Notes under the pieces: generated by a model
Databases searched by the model: none
The model's input: only the letters and a program-made list of their open reading frames with translations
Told to the model about the DNA's origin: nothing
Program-made: the position numbers and the translations under genes
Part shown: positions 1 through 6,282 of the stretch, piece by piece
Position numbering within the stretch: position 1 is the stretch's first letter
Layout of the letters: each line of letters starts with the position of its first letter
Source: Vibrio sp.
GTDB taxonomy: Bacteria > Pseudomonadota > Gammaproteobacteria > Enterobacterales > Vibrionaceae
Direction of reading: 5' to 3'
DNA length: 9,718 nt
Assembly: GCA_007124475.1 (NCBI GenBank)
Contig: SLFB01000016.1
Span: 1 to 9,718 of the forward strand

Positions 1-436
1 CAACCATCTGTGCCAATACCCCTTGCTCGGCATTGACACATAGGTCATCGGCTAACACCACGGCAAAAGGCTCATCGCCGACCAGTTCGCGTCCCGTTAA
101 AATGGCATGGCCTAAGCCCTTCATTTCACGTTGACGGATGTAAGTGAAGTGAGCGGTATCAATGATTTTTCGAATGTCGATCAAGAGCTCTTCTTTGTTG
201 GTGCCGCGAATTTGGTGCTCTAGCTCATAGTTCATATCGAAATGATCCATAATCGCGTGCTTGCCGCGGCCGGTGACGATACACATACCCGTCATACCAG
301 CTTGAATGGCTTCTTCAACACCATATTCGATTAATGGTTTATTGACGACAGGCATCATTTCTTTAGGCATAGATTTGGTGGCAGGAAGAAAGCGAGTACC
401 GTAACCCGCTGCCGGAAAAAGGCATTTATTAATCAT
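1..436 (-). CDS. galU: UTP-glucose-1-phosphate uridylyltransferase, N-terminal part (runs off left edge)
   Basis: GalU makes UDP-glucose from UTP and glucose-1-phosphate in the cytoplasm, feeding LPS, capsule or biofilm polysaccharide and galactose metabolism. The minus strand gives 145 codons from the ATG at 436; the rest of the gene (the family is about 290-300 residues) lies outside the window. The nucleotide-binding start AAGYGTRFLPATKSMPKEMMP is at residues 9-29, with GYGTR as the glycine-rich loop and K25 in the usual catalytic position. The metal-binding segment LADDLC lies at 128-133 (D130, D131). KGLGHAI at 106-112 is also typical of bacterial GalU. The start is supported by an AGGG Shine-Dalgarno sequence at 446-449, nine bases upstream, and by the family N-terminus MINKCLFPAAG. 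It lies downstream of qstR on the same strand with a 174-base gap, so it probably has its own promoter. Only the missing C-terminal half limits the call. Confidence 0.96.
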   Translation of the reverse strand, partial: MINKCLFPAAGYGTRFLPATKSMPKEMMPVVNKPLIEYGVEEAIQAGMTGMCIVTGRGKHAIMDHFDMNYELEHQIRGTNKEELLIDIRKIIDTAHFTYIRQREMKGLGHAILTGRELVGDEPFAVVLADDLCVNAEQGVLAQMV

Positions 437-455
437 TAATGGGAACCCTATTATC

Positions 456-477
456 GTTAGTGAGCTAGCTCATTAAC
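456..477. repeat. 22-bp inverted repeat in the galU leader
   Basis: The arms GTTAGTGAGC and its partner around a central GAGCTAGCTC palindrome are complementary except for one G:T position (460/473). It lies 20 bases upstream of the galU ATG. It could be an operator for a dimeric regulator or an mRNA hairpin in the galU leader. The symmetry is visible directly; the function is inference. Confidence 0.45.
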
Positions 478-557
478 TAAGCTCAGCGTGCTCTAGGCAA
501 CTTAGTGCGTCATCATCGCATCACTTTATCATGAACCTCCGAAAATGGATGCCTAGA

Positions 558-577
558 TTGTCCACCATAGTGGGCAA
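558..577. repeat. Hairpin-forming inverted repeat between qstR and galU
   Basis: On the plus strand, TTGTCCAC (558-565) and GTGGGCAA (570-577) form an 8-bp stem with one G:U pair around the loop CATA. On the minus strand, the sense of both flanking genes, the same repeat has one C:A mismatch and no T-run follows it. It is therefore a poor terminator for qstR and could equally be a protein-binding dyad. Confidence 0.4.
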
Positions 578-610
578 AATGTGCGTTTTTACACTGTATG
601 GCGGGTAAAT

Positions 611-1264
611 TTAGCCACAGGATAAATGATCATTGGCCCAATTAATCGCTTGTTGACGGTTTTTAACCGCTATTTTCTTATAGATTTGATAGAGATGAGA
701 TTTAACAGTTAACTCACTAATAAATAGACTATTGGCAATATCGACATTGGTGGCTTGAGTTTGTAAATAGCGCAAAATTTCTAGTTCTCTCACCGTAAGA
801 TCGAGTATGGCCCGGGTTTGTTGATCTTGAAAAGCATAACGAAAATGATGTAATAGTTGATTAGAAACATGACGAGGAAGCCAGTTTTGACCATTGATGA
901 TTTCAGCCAGCCCTTTGGCTATTTGTTGAGGGGGCGTTGAACGATAAAACAGCCCTTTTAAATGCCCAAAACTTAATAGTTGATCTGTGGTTAAGCGTTT
1001 TTCAACGTTAAATAAAATCGTTTCCATGCGTTGATCAGTGAAGGTTAAAGGGCTTAATTGCTGGCGAAGCGCTTGATGTCGATGATGATCGATAAGTAAG
1101 ATTTTATGTTTAGTATGATGATAACCAGCGAGGAGCTCTTGAGGATGCACCAGGTGGATAGACGATCCCAGTTGTTGGCAAGCTAGCGTTAATTGAGGAT
1201 CAATTGATTTTTCTTCATCCATCAGCAAATAGTAGACGGTTCTGGCATAGCTAGCTTTGGGCAT
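611..1264 (-). CDS. qstR: LuxR/VpsT-type transcriptional regulator QstR
   Basis: QstR is a cytoplasmic DNA-binding regulator. In V. cholerae it is induced by TfoX (chitin signal) and HapR (high cell density) and activates part of the competence genes and type VI secretion. The 217-residue protein has a C-terminal LuxR-type helix-turn-helix at about 156-213: LTVRELEIL at 156-164, then NVDIANSLFISELTVKSHL at 173-191 with the recognition helix TVKSHLYQIYKKI. The N-terminal part looks like a degenerate receiver domain of the VpsT/CsgD type, with a hydrophobic strand ILLIDHH (D59), FNVE at 85-88 and LKGLFYR at 102-108. WLPR at 128-131 sits where VpsT has its W[F/L/M][T/S]R cyclic-di-GMP motif. The start is fixed by a strong AAGGAG at 1276-1271, six bases before the ATG. 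The name rests on the fold plus the galU-qstR-ssb gene order; the family call alone is near certain. Confidence 0.88.
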   Translation of the reverse strand: MPKASYARTVYYLLMDEEKSIDPQLTLACQQLGSSIHLVHPQELLAGYHHTKHKILLIDHHRHQALRQQLSPLTFTDQRMETILFNVEKRLTTDQLLSFGHLKGLFYRSTPPQQIAKGLAEIINGQNWLPRHVSNQLLHHFRYAFQDQQTRAILDLTVRELEILRYLQTQATNVDIANSLFISELTVKSHLYQIYKKIAVKNRQQAINWANDHLSCG

Positions 1265-1274
1265 AACAAACTCC

Positions 1275-1301
1275 TTATCGATGAATAATTATTACCAATA
1301 A
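1275..1301. promoter_or_regulatory. AT-rich imperfect dyad just upstream of qstR (possible HapR/LuxR-type site)
   Basis: Read on the minus strand, the segment begins TTATTGGTAA and ends ATCGATAA around a perfect AATAATTATT core (1284-1293). The outer TTAT/ATAA ends and several inner positions are symmetrical. The first half resembles the TTATTGATAA half-site of LuxR/HapR-family quorum-sensing regulators, and HapR is known to control qstR in V. cholerae. The 27-bp span is longer than the usual 21-22 bp and it abuts the Shine-Dalgarno sequence of qstR, so the assignment is tentative. Confidence 0.3.
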
Positions 1302-1474
1302 GCATGCCGAAAGTTAAGTCTCTGAGCGATAGTATCGTCGTTGTTTTGCGTTACATTACAACCTGCTAAGTAATTGAGATGGTTGTCAAAACTAAAAATA
1401 GCGACAATTACCGAAGAAAGTGATTTGATTGACTGGTATTTAGGGTTACTCATGATCAGACTAAACAACGAAGA

Positions 1475-1503
1475 TTGGTCGAGATAACAAAGCATGTTAT
1501 TCT
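1475..1503 (+). promoter_or_regulatory. Putative sigma-70 promoter of ssb with extended -10
   Basis: TTGGTC (1475-1480) can serve as -35, followed by a 17-base spacer and TATTCT (1498-1503) as -10. A TG at 1495-1496 gives an extended -10 (TGnTATTCT). Transcription would start near 1510, leaving a leader of about 35 bases before the ssb ATG. This comes from consensus matching by eye only. Confidence 0.4.
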
Positions 1504-1544
1504 TTACCGCTAATGACAAGTTAAAGTGAATGACGGAGCAGAAC

Positions 1545-2063
1545 ATGGCAAGCCGTGGCATAAATAAAGTGATTTTGGTCGGTAATCTTGGTGCCGATCC
1601 TGAAGTTCGATATATGGCAAGTGGTGCTGCGGTAGCAAACATTACCATAGCAACATCAGAAAGCTGGCGTGATAAAACCACGGGCGAGCAACGTGAAAGA
1701 ACGGAGTGGCATCGTGTGGCTTTATACGGCAAGTTAGCCGAGGTAGCAGGTGAATACTTACGTAAAGGCTCGCAGGTATACATTGAAGGCCAATTACAAA
1801 CCAGAAAGTGGCAAGATCAAAGTGGTCAAGATCGCTATACCACTGAAGTTGTGGTGCAAGGTTACAACGGTACCATGCAAATGTTGGGTGGTCGTCAGCA
1901 AGGCTCAGCACCAGGACAAGGTGGACCTCAAGGGCAACAGAGTAACTGGGGCCAGCCTCAGCAACCCGCTATGCAGCATCAGCCAAAAGCACAAGCACCT
2001 CAACAAGCTCAACCGCAATACAATGAGCCACCAATGGATTTTGATGACGATATCCCGTTCTAG
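1545..2063 (+). CDS. ssb: Single-stranded DNA-binding protein SSB
   Basis: SSB coats single-stranded DNA as a homotetramer in replication, recombination and repair and recruits partner enzymes through its C-terminal tip. The 172-residue product is close to the 178 of E. coli. The OB-fold spans about 5-112 (NKVILVGNLGADPEVRY, then TEWHRV, GEYLRKGSQVYIEGQL, DRYTTEVVVQG). A Gly/Gln/Pro-rich linker follows (about 115-163) and the tip is MDFDDDIPF. DNA-stacking aromatics are at W41, W55 and W89; the position of E. coli Phe60 is Tyr (residue 61). An in-frame ATG at 1530 would add five residues. The ATG at 1545 is preferred because GGAG (1535-1538) sits six bases before it and because the family begins MASRGINKVI. 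The gene is divergent from qstR and closed by a strong terminator, so it is probably monocistronic. Confidence 0.98.
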   Translation: MASRGINKVILVGNLGADPEVRYMASGAAVANITIATSESWRDKTTGEQRERTEWHRVALYGKLAEVAGEYLRKGSQVYIEGQLQTRKWQDQSGQDRYTTEVVVQGYNGTMQMLGGRQQGSAPGQGGPQGQQSNWGQPQQPAMQHQPKAQAPQQAQPQYNEPPMDFDDDIPF

Positions 2064-2072
2064 CCATCTGAT

Positions 2073-2111
2073 TATATAAAAAAGCCGCGAAATTCGCGGC
2101 TTTTTTATATA
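2073..2111. terminator. Symmetrical intrinsic terminator after ssb
   Basis: GCCGCGA (2084-2090) pairs with TCGCGGC (2094-2100) around a three-base loop. The flanking A-run and T-run extend the pairing without mismatch to 2073/2111. The T6 run follows the stem on the plus strand and the A6 run gives the same on the minus strand, so it could work in both directions. It lies ten bases after the ssb stop codon and separates ssb from csrD and the pilus genes. Confidence 0.93.
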
Positions 2112-2132
2112 CTTAGCTTTAGTCCCAAGACG

Positions 2133-2163
2133 TTCACAGGCAATACCACTCCATTGTTATGCT
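2133..2163 (+). promoter_or_regulatory. Putative promoter of csrD and possibly the msh operon
   Basis: TTCACA (2133-2138) matches five of six -35 bases. TATGCT (2158-2163) with an upstream TG (2155-2156) gives an extended -10, although the 19-base spacer is longer than ideal. It lies between the ssb terminator and the csrD start, exactly where a promoter is needed. A five-codon ORF (ATG at 2170, stop at 2185-2187) sits in the leader, and its AAGGG also serves as the csrD ribosome-binding site. Assigned by eye only. Confidence 0.35.
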
Positions 2164-2191
2164 TTATTAATGAAAAAGGGAATTTAGCGTT

Positions 2192-4183
2192 ATGCGTTAT
2201 ACGCCAACACTTAATCTGAGCACGCGCCTCGTTGCTTTTGTGACCCTGATTGTAACAGGTGCCATGTTTATTTTATTTATTGGTGGATCCATCTCATTTC
2301 AACGTATGGGGCAAGATTACCTTCACCATTATTTGCAAGGCATTGTCGAAGTGGTCGATAAAGAACTAGACGATCCAGATGCCGTTTATTCTTTACAAAA
2401 ATGGATGCCTAACTTACTAAAGGCATCAAACATCGTTGAGTTAGAGCTGTCTTCCGCTTCTCATACTGTGTATCGTTTTAAAGATAATAGCTCTCGTGTC
2501 CCGGCCGAGCGTCTTTATCACCTAAACTTGTCATTGCCTAATCACCCACATTACAGCATACATTTTCAAGCTATTCCTCCTTATTTAGGCTACGACTATT
2601 CCTTTGGCGCGATGTGGTCAATTACTTTAGCCATTGGTTTAGTGATTCTCTGTTTGGTGCGTGCGACTAAATGGCTTCGCCTACAACTACTGGGGTCAGA
2701 AATTTTAGAAAAACGTGGGCGGATGATTCTCGCCGGTCGTGTGGAACAATACGCGAAAGGCGATGAACAAGAATGGCCTTATACTGCCAGTGAGGCCTTG
2801 GATAGGTTGATTGAAGAGCTGCAAGATGCTCGTCAAGAGCGCAGTCGGTTCGACAGCTTTATTCGTAGCCAAACCTTTCTGGATCAACTTACGGGAGCGG
2901 CTAATCGAGTCTTGTTCGACAGTAAACTAGAGTCAGCTTTGCTGGAGAGTGGAGCCCGTGGAGCGGTGATAATGGTTAGCCTTCAGGAATTAGAGTCAGC
3001 TCGAGAGCAGCAAGGAAAGGCAATCATCAATGACTTTATTATTGAGGTTGGTGAGTGCATCACCAATGTCATTTCTCGTTATCCTGATGTTATTTTATCC
3101 CGTTATTACGATTCTGTGTTTGCAATTTTTATCCCACACCAAACTTCAAAAGAAGTGACCCATCTCGCCAATCAATGCTTAAAGTTATTGGAACGTTTAA
3201 GTCCCCCTTATCCTCTAGAAAGAGATAACTGGTTTCATATGGGGGTCAGTATGTACCAAGAGGGAGAGCGCCGTGGACGGATTATTGACGAAGTCGAAAC
3301 CGCACTGCGCAGTGCTCAGATGCAAGGAAGCAATGCATGGAGTCGATTTCAAAAAGTGGTTAGGGTTGATAACGAAAGAGGCAGTGTACGCTGGCGTAGT
3401 CTATTCGAACAGAGTCTCACTGCTGAGAAAATTCGTTTGTTTAGACAGCCATGTTATTTGATTGAACAAGATAATCTTTTGACATCCATCCATAATGAGT
3501 TATTTGTCAGAATTTACGATCCTGAGCAAGGGGTACTCAAAGCGTCACGCTTTAATGCAGCCTTAGAAACGGTGGGTTATGAGGCGATGCTTGATCGCGC
3601 GGTACTGGTTCGTGTACTACAATTATTAAAAAATCCAGAAGATACAGAGCATTATTCAATAAATTTGCACATAACACCATTTGCTGATAAACGCTACTGG
3701 CGATGGTTTCGCCATGAAATCATGCAGTTACCTTACGCTTCGCGACAGCGATTGTCTTTTGAGTTTGCGGAAGGGCGCTTAGTACAACACCTAGATTACA
3801 TGCGTCCAGTATTAAGAATGATTGCAGGGTTAAATTGCCAATTGGTGGTTGGGCAGGCTGGGCGCACCATTGTTGCGACCCATTATATTAAAGATTTACA
3901 AATTAATTATCTAAAATTACACCGCAGTCTAATTAAAAATATTGAACGACGCCATGAGAATCAATTATTTGTTCGCAGTATGATAGGCGCCTGCGTTAGA
4001 ACTGATACTAAAGTGATTGCGGTTGGTGTTGAAACACAAGCCGAGTGGCAAACACTCATTTCTCTTGGCATTCATGGTGGACAGGGTCGCTGGTTTGCGG
4101 CTGAACAACCTCTTTTAATGACGTCTCATGTTGGAAAGCCCATTATTAAGCCCGGTAAAAGAAACCGATGGCGAACGAAGTAG
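2192..4183 (+). CDS. csrD: CsrD/MshH, membrane-bound degenerate GGDEF-EAL protein
   Basis: The 663-residue protein is the CsrD family member also called MshH in Vibrio. In E. coli CsrD promotes RNase E decay of the CsrB/C regulatory RNAs; in V. cholerae MshH has been reported as a partner of the PTS protein EIIA-Glc in biofilm control. Two membrane helices (about 13-35 and 138-158) enclose a periplasmic loop of about 100 residues. A HAMP-like/coiled segment follows (about 165-222). The GGDEF domain starts at FLDQLTGAANR (229-239) but has RYYDS (304-308) in place of GGDEF. The EAL domain has ELFVR (436-440) in place of EALLR, no DDFG motif (GQAGRT at 554-559), and AVGVET (610-615 region) for AEGVET. 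It should therefore be enzymatically inactive on cyclic-di-GMP. AAGGG at 2176-2180 precedes the ATG by 11 bases. mshI starts six bases after its stop, so they are probably co-transcribed. Confidence 0.93.
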   Translation: MRYTPTLNLSTRLVAFVTLIVTGAMFILFIGGSISFQRMGQDYLHHYLQGIVEVVDKELDDPDAVYSLQKWMPNLLKASNIVELELSSASHTVYRFKDNSSRVPAERLYHLNLSLPNHPHYSIHFQAIPPYLGYDYSFGAMWSITLAIGLVILCLVRATKWLRLQLLGSEILEKRGRMILAGRVEQYAKGDEQEWPYTASEALDRLIEELQDARQERSRFDSFIRSQTFLDQLTGAANRVLFDSKLESALLESGARGAVIMVSLQELESAREQQGKAIINDFIIEVGECITNVISRYPDVILSRYYDSVFAIFIPHQTSKEVTHLANQCLKLLERLSPPYPLERDNWFHMGVSMYQEGERRGRIIDEVETALRSAQMQGSNAWSRFQKVVRVDNERGSVRWRSLFEQSLTAEKIRLFRQPCYLIEQDNLLTSIHNELFVRIYDPEQGVLKASRFNAALETVGYEAMLDRAVLVRVLQLLKNPEDTEHYSINLHITPFADKRYWRWFRHEIMQLPYASRQRLSFEFAEGRLVQHLDYMRPVLRMIAGLNCQLVVGQAGRTIVATHYIKDLQINYLKLHRSLIKNIERRHENQLFVRSMIGACVRTDTKVIAVGVETQAEWQTLISLGIHGGQGRWFAAEQPLLMTSHVGKPIIKPGKRNRWRTK

Positions 4184-4189
4184 AGCGGA

Positions 4190-5632
4190 ATGAAGATTAA
4201 TCAGCTGATCGATAAAATTACTCGTAGATCACAGCCAAGCACAACGTTATTTGCTGTGGTGCAGTCAGAGGCTGTGTATTTTTCCGCCTCTCATGGACAG
4301 CCACTGATAGAACAATACCCGATTCAAGCTGGACAATGGTTGACGGCTCTCTCCGATGCTTTGTGCGCTTTAGACGGTCAATACACGAGCATTGATATTG
4401 TGTTACATGCTCAGTTATACCAATGTTATCAAATTGATACACCACCGCTTCCTGCTCAAGAGTGGCCAGACAGTTTACCTTTCTTGTTGAAAGACTTGAT
4501 CAGTGAGAAGCCTACCGAAATCGTTGTGGATGCTTATCCACTAAGTGGCAGCAATAAAATTCAAGCCTATGTGCTTCCAGTTAAGTTAGTGCTTGAATTG
4601 GCACAAATGCTCACTGGGTTAGGGCTGCAACTTGGTCGAGTGATCCCTGAGCAAGAAGTATGGGCTAATACGGTTGAAAATCCCCATTTCTTGTTATTGC
4701 AACGCAGTCGCGGCGGGCAATTTAAATTAGATGCTTTTGTGGATGAGCGTTGTTATTTTCAGCGCACATTACGTGGGGTCTCCGCGCCAGTCACGGGAGA
4801 AAACAGCGCCCCATTAGAGTTAGATGGTTTAGCGTTAGAGTTACAGCGTTCGATTGATTATCTTTCTTCGCAACTAAAAACTACCGTTCTTCATCAACTG
4901 CGGGTGTGCTGTGATGACGAAGATCACTCCCAGCTAGTGGCAGCGCTGAATGAGCGATTAAATGTTAAAGTTAGCCTGTTATCGACTCAAGAGTCTCAAC
5001 CATTAGTCGGTCAAATATTGGCTCAGTATGCCCCTTTACTCAGCCGACCGGTCATTAATTTTTATCCATCTCGTTTACACCCAAAGAAAGATCATTTTTC
5101 ATTATTCAATGTCGTGATGGTTGGTGTATTGGTGAGTTTATTCATGCTGTCTGTCGCTGGTGTTTATGGCTATAAAACGACGCGTCTGGCTAGCGAGATT
5201 ATCTTAGCTGAACAACAAGTCGCACAGCTGAACGTGCAGGTGCTCGATTTACAGAGACAACAAGCAAGACATCAACCTTCGGCAGGAAAAGTATCGGCAA
5301 TTGCAAGACTGAAGCAACAGATTGCCAGTCAACAAGCGGCATTGACTGCAATGGAGCGCTTTAGTCATCATCAACAGGAAGGTTATTCGGGGATCATGAC
5401 AGCGTTAGCTAATGTCGCCAATCGTCATGTTTCGCTGACGGCAATTGAAATTGCTGCCGAGCAACTCAATCTGCAAGGTGTGGCGACTGATGCCAAAATG
5501 ATCCCCCATTGGATCGGTCAATTTAATCAACAAACCCCTCTGGTTGGGCGTAACTTTGAACGTTTGGTCATGGATCGCAATGAGCAAGGTCTGCTGATAT
5601 TTGAGTTAAAAACTCAACAAGGAGGGCAATAA
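4190..5632 (+). CDS. mshI: MSHA pilus biogenesis protein MshI (PilM/PilN- or GspL-like)
   Basis: MshI is expected to be the inner-membrane platform component that links the cytoplasmic motor to the periplasmic alignment complex of the MSHA type IV pilus. The 480-residue protein has a long cytoplasmic N-terminal part (about 1-285) resembling the actin-like fold of PilM/GspL, with little obvious motif conservation. At 289-299 it reads INFYPSRLHPK, like the 'NLLPWR' segment that precedes the PilN membrane helix. One membrane helix follows (about 304-327), then a periplasmic Gln-rich coiled coil (about 333-395) and a small PilN-like C-terminal domain (about 396-475). The single chain thus combines what are two proteins, PilM and PilN, in other type IV pili. 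The ATG lies six bases after csrD with only a weak ribosome-binding site (AGAG), which suggests translational coupling. The stop overlaps the mshJ start (TAATG). Confidence 0.9.
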   Translation: MKINQLIDKITRRSQPSTTLFAVVQSEAVYFSASHGQPLIEQYPIQAGQWLTALSDALCALDGQYTSIDIVLHAQLYQCYQIDTPPLPAQEWPDSLPFLLKDLISEKPTEIVVDAYPLSGSNKIQAYVLPVKLVLELAQMLTGLGLQLGRVIPEQEVWANTVENPHFLLLQRSRGGQFKLDAFVDERCYFQRTLRGVSAPVTGENSAPLELDGLALELQRSIDYLSSQLKTTVLHQLRVCCDDEDHSQLVAALNERLNVKVSLLSTQESQPLVGQILAQYAPLLSRPVINFYPSRLHPKKDHFSLFNVVMVGVLVSLFMLSVAGVYGYKTTRLASEIILAEQQVAQLNVQVLDLQRQQARHQPSAGKVSAIARLKQQIASQQAALTAMERFSHHQQEGYSGIMTALANVANRHVSLTAIEIAAEQLNLQGVATDAKMIPHWIGQFNQQTPLVGRNFERLVMDRNEQGLLIFELKTQQGGQ

Positions 5633-6282
5633 TGAATCAATATTGGCAATCGCTCAGCCGTGTGTTTGCTGAGCGCCAACCACGAGAAAAAGTATTGATC
5701 AGTTTATGTGGTTTGGTGGTTATTATTTTAGCGCTACAGACATGGTTACTCGATCCCTTACTTGACCGATACCAGCAGCAGAGCTCTCGTTTACAGACTT
5801 TGCAAACTAATCAGCACACGATGCGCAATACTATCCAACAATTACAGTCTCAACTGAGTAGCAATCCAGATGCGGAGATAGATATTGAGCTGAACCATTT
5901 GCAAACCCATCACCAGCAACTTTCCCAGCAGTTATCTGAGCGGATGGGCGGCTTGGTGGCCCCATCCCAGATGGCTTCTCTATTACAGGATGTGTTAAGT
6001 AAGGCGCAAGCATTGACCTTAGTCAGCCTTGCTTCTTTGCCTGCCGAGCCGATCCGATTAACGGAATCAGGAGTGGCTGGCGATGCTTACTTTATTCATC
6101 CGGTTCGGCTAGAAATTATCGGTAGTTATTTTGCAATTCGAGATTATTTAGCGGCTTTAGAAAGCTTACCCGTCAATTATTATTGGCGGCGTTTTCACTA
6201 TCAAGTGGATCAGTACCCGAATGGACGTTTGATATTAGAAGTTTACACACTAGGAACCCAGAAGGAGTTTATCGGTGGCTAA
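5632..6282 (+). CDS. mshJ: MSHA pilus biogenesis protein MshJ (PilO/GspM-like)
   Basis: MshJ should pair with MshI in the inner membrane and periplasm, as PilO with PilN or GspM with GspL. The 216 residues comprise a short cytoplasmic N-terminus containing RQPREK, one membrane helix (about 21-40), and a Gln/Leu-rich coiled coil (about 44-108). A ferredoxin-like periplasmic domain follows (about 115-210) and includes HPVRLEIIGSYFAIRDYLAAL, typical of PilO/GspM folds. The length is near that of PilO (about 200). AAGGAGG at 5619-5625, six bases before the ATG, is the strongest ribosome-binding site in the operon. The gene overlaps mshI by one base and mshK by eight. The family is recognised by topology and position more than by strong sequence motifs. 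Confidence 0.88.
   Translation: MNQYWQSLSRVFAERQPREKVLISLCGLVVIILALQTWLLDPLLDRYQQQSSRLQTLQTNQHTMRNTIQQLQSQLSSNPDAEIDIELNHLQTHHQQLSQQLSERMGGLVAPSQMASLLQDVLSKAQALTLVSLASLPAEPIRLTESGVAGDAYFIHPVRLEIIGSYFAIRDYLAALESLPVNYYWRRFHYQVDQYPNGRLILEVYTLGTQKEFIGG

Larger units (their letters stand above)
437..610. other. galU-qstR intergenic region
   Basis: This 174-base spacer separates the end of qstR from the start of galU, both on the minus strand, so it should hold the galU promoter and 5' leader. I see no convincing sigma-70 promoter. The best minus-strand candidate is TTGCCT (503-498) with an AT-rich TTAATG about 18 bases downstream, which is weak. It contains two inverted repeats, listed separately, and an isolated GGAGG on the minus strand (540-536) that precedes only a three-residue ORF (532-521). 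No intrinsic terminator with a T-run follows qstR. No protein-coding gene is visible here. Confidence 0.6.
1265..1544. other. Divergent qstR-ssb intergenic region
   Basis: This 280-base region lies between the divergent starts of qstR (minus) and ssb (plus) and must contain the promoters of both. It holds the AT-rich dyad next to qstR, a short perfect dyad CGATAGTATCG centred near 1334, and a plausible ssb promoter at 1475-1503. A possible qstR promoter on the minus strand is TTAACT with AATAAT 18 bases on, which is weak. I looked for a LexA box (CTGT-N8-ACAG), as found upstream of E. coli ssb, and see none. No separate gene is supported. Confidence 0.6.

Noticed and set aside
558..577. Hairpin as the intrinsic terminator of qstR
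   Set aside because: On the minus strand the stem has a mismatch and no T-run follows it, so it does not meet the usual pattern.
1265..1470. CRP or CRP-S type operator upstream of qstR
   Set aside because: A search for TGTGA-N6-TCACA or TGCGA-N6-TCGCA gave only poorly spaced partial matches such as TGTAA/ACGCA four bases apart.
1265..1544. SOS (LexA) box expected upstream of ssb by analogy with E. coli
   Set aside because: No CTGT-N8-ACAG or near match could be found on reading the region.
1292..1783. A 163-codon minus-strand ORF covering the 5' half of ssb and most of the qstR-ssb spacer
   Set aside because: Most of its length is antisense to ssb, it has no good ribosome-binding site, and the product resembles no family I know; inner ATGs near 1494 and 1454 also lack a ribosome-binding site.
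1750..2079. A 109-codon plus-strand ORF in another frame of ssb
   Set aside because: It is a frame shadow of the Gln/Pro-rich coding region of ssb and has no independent support.
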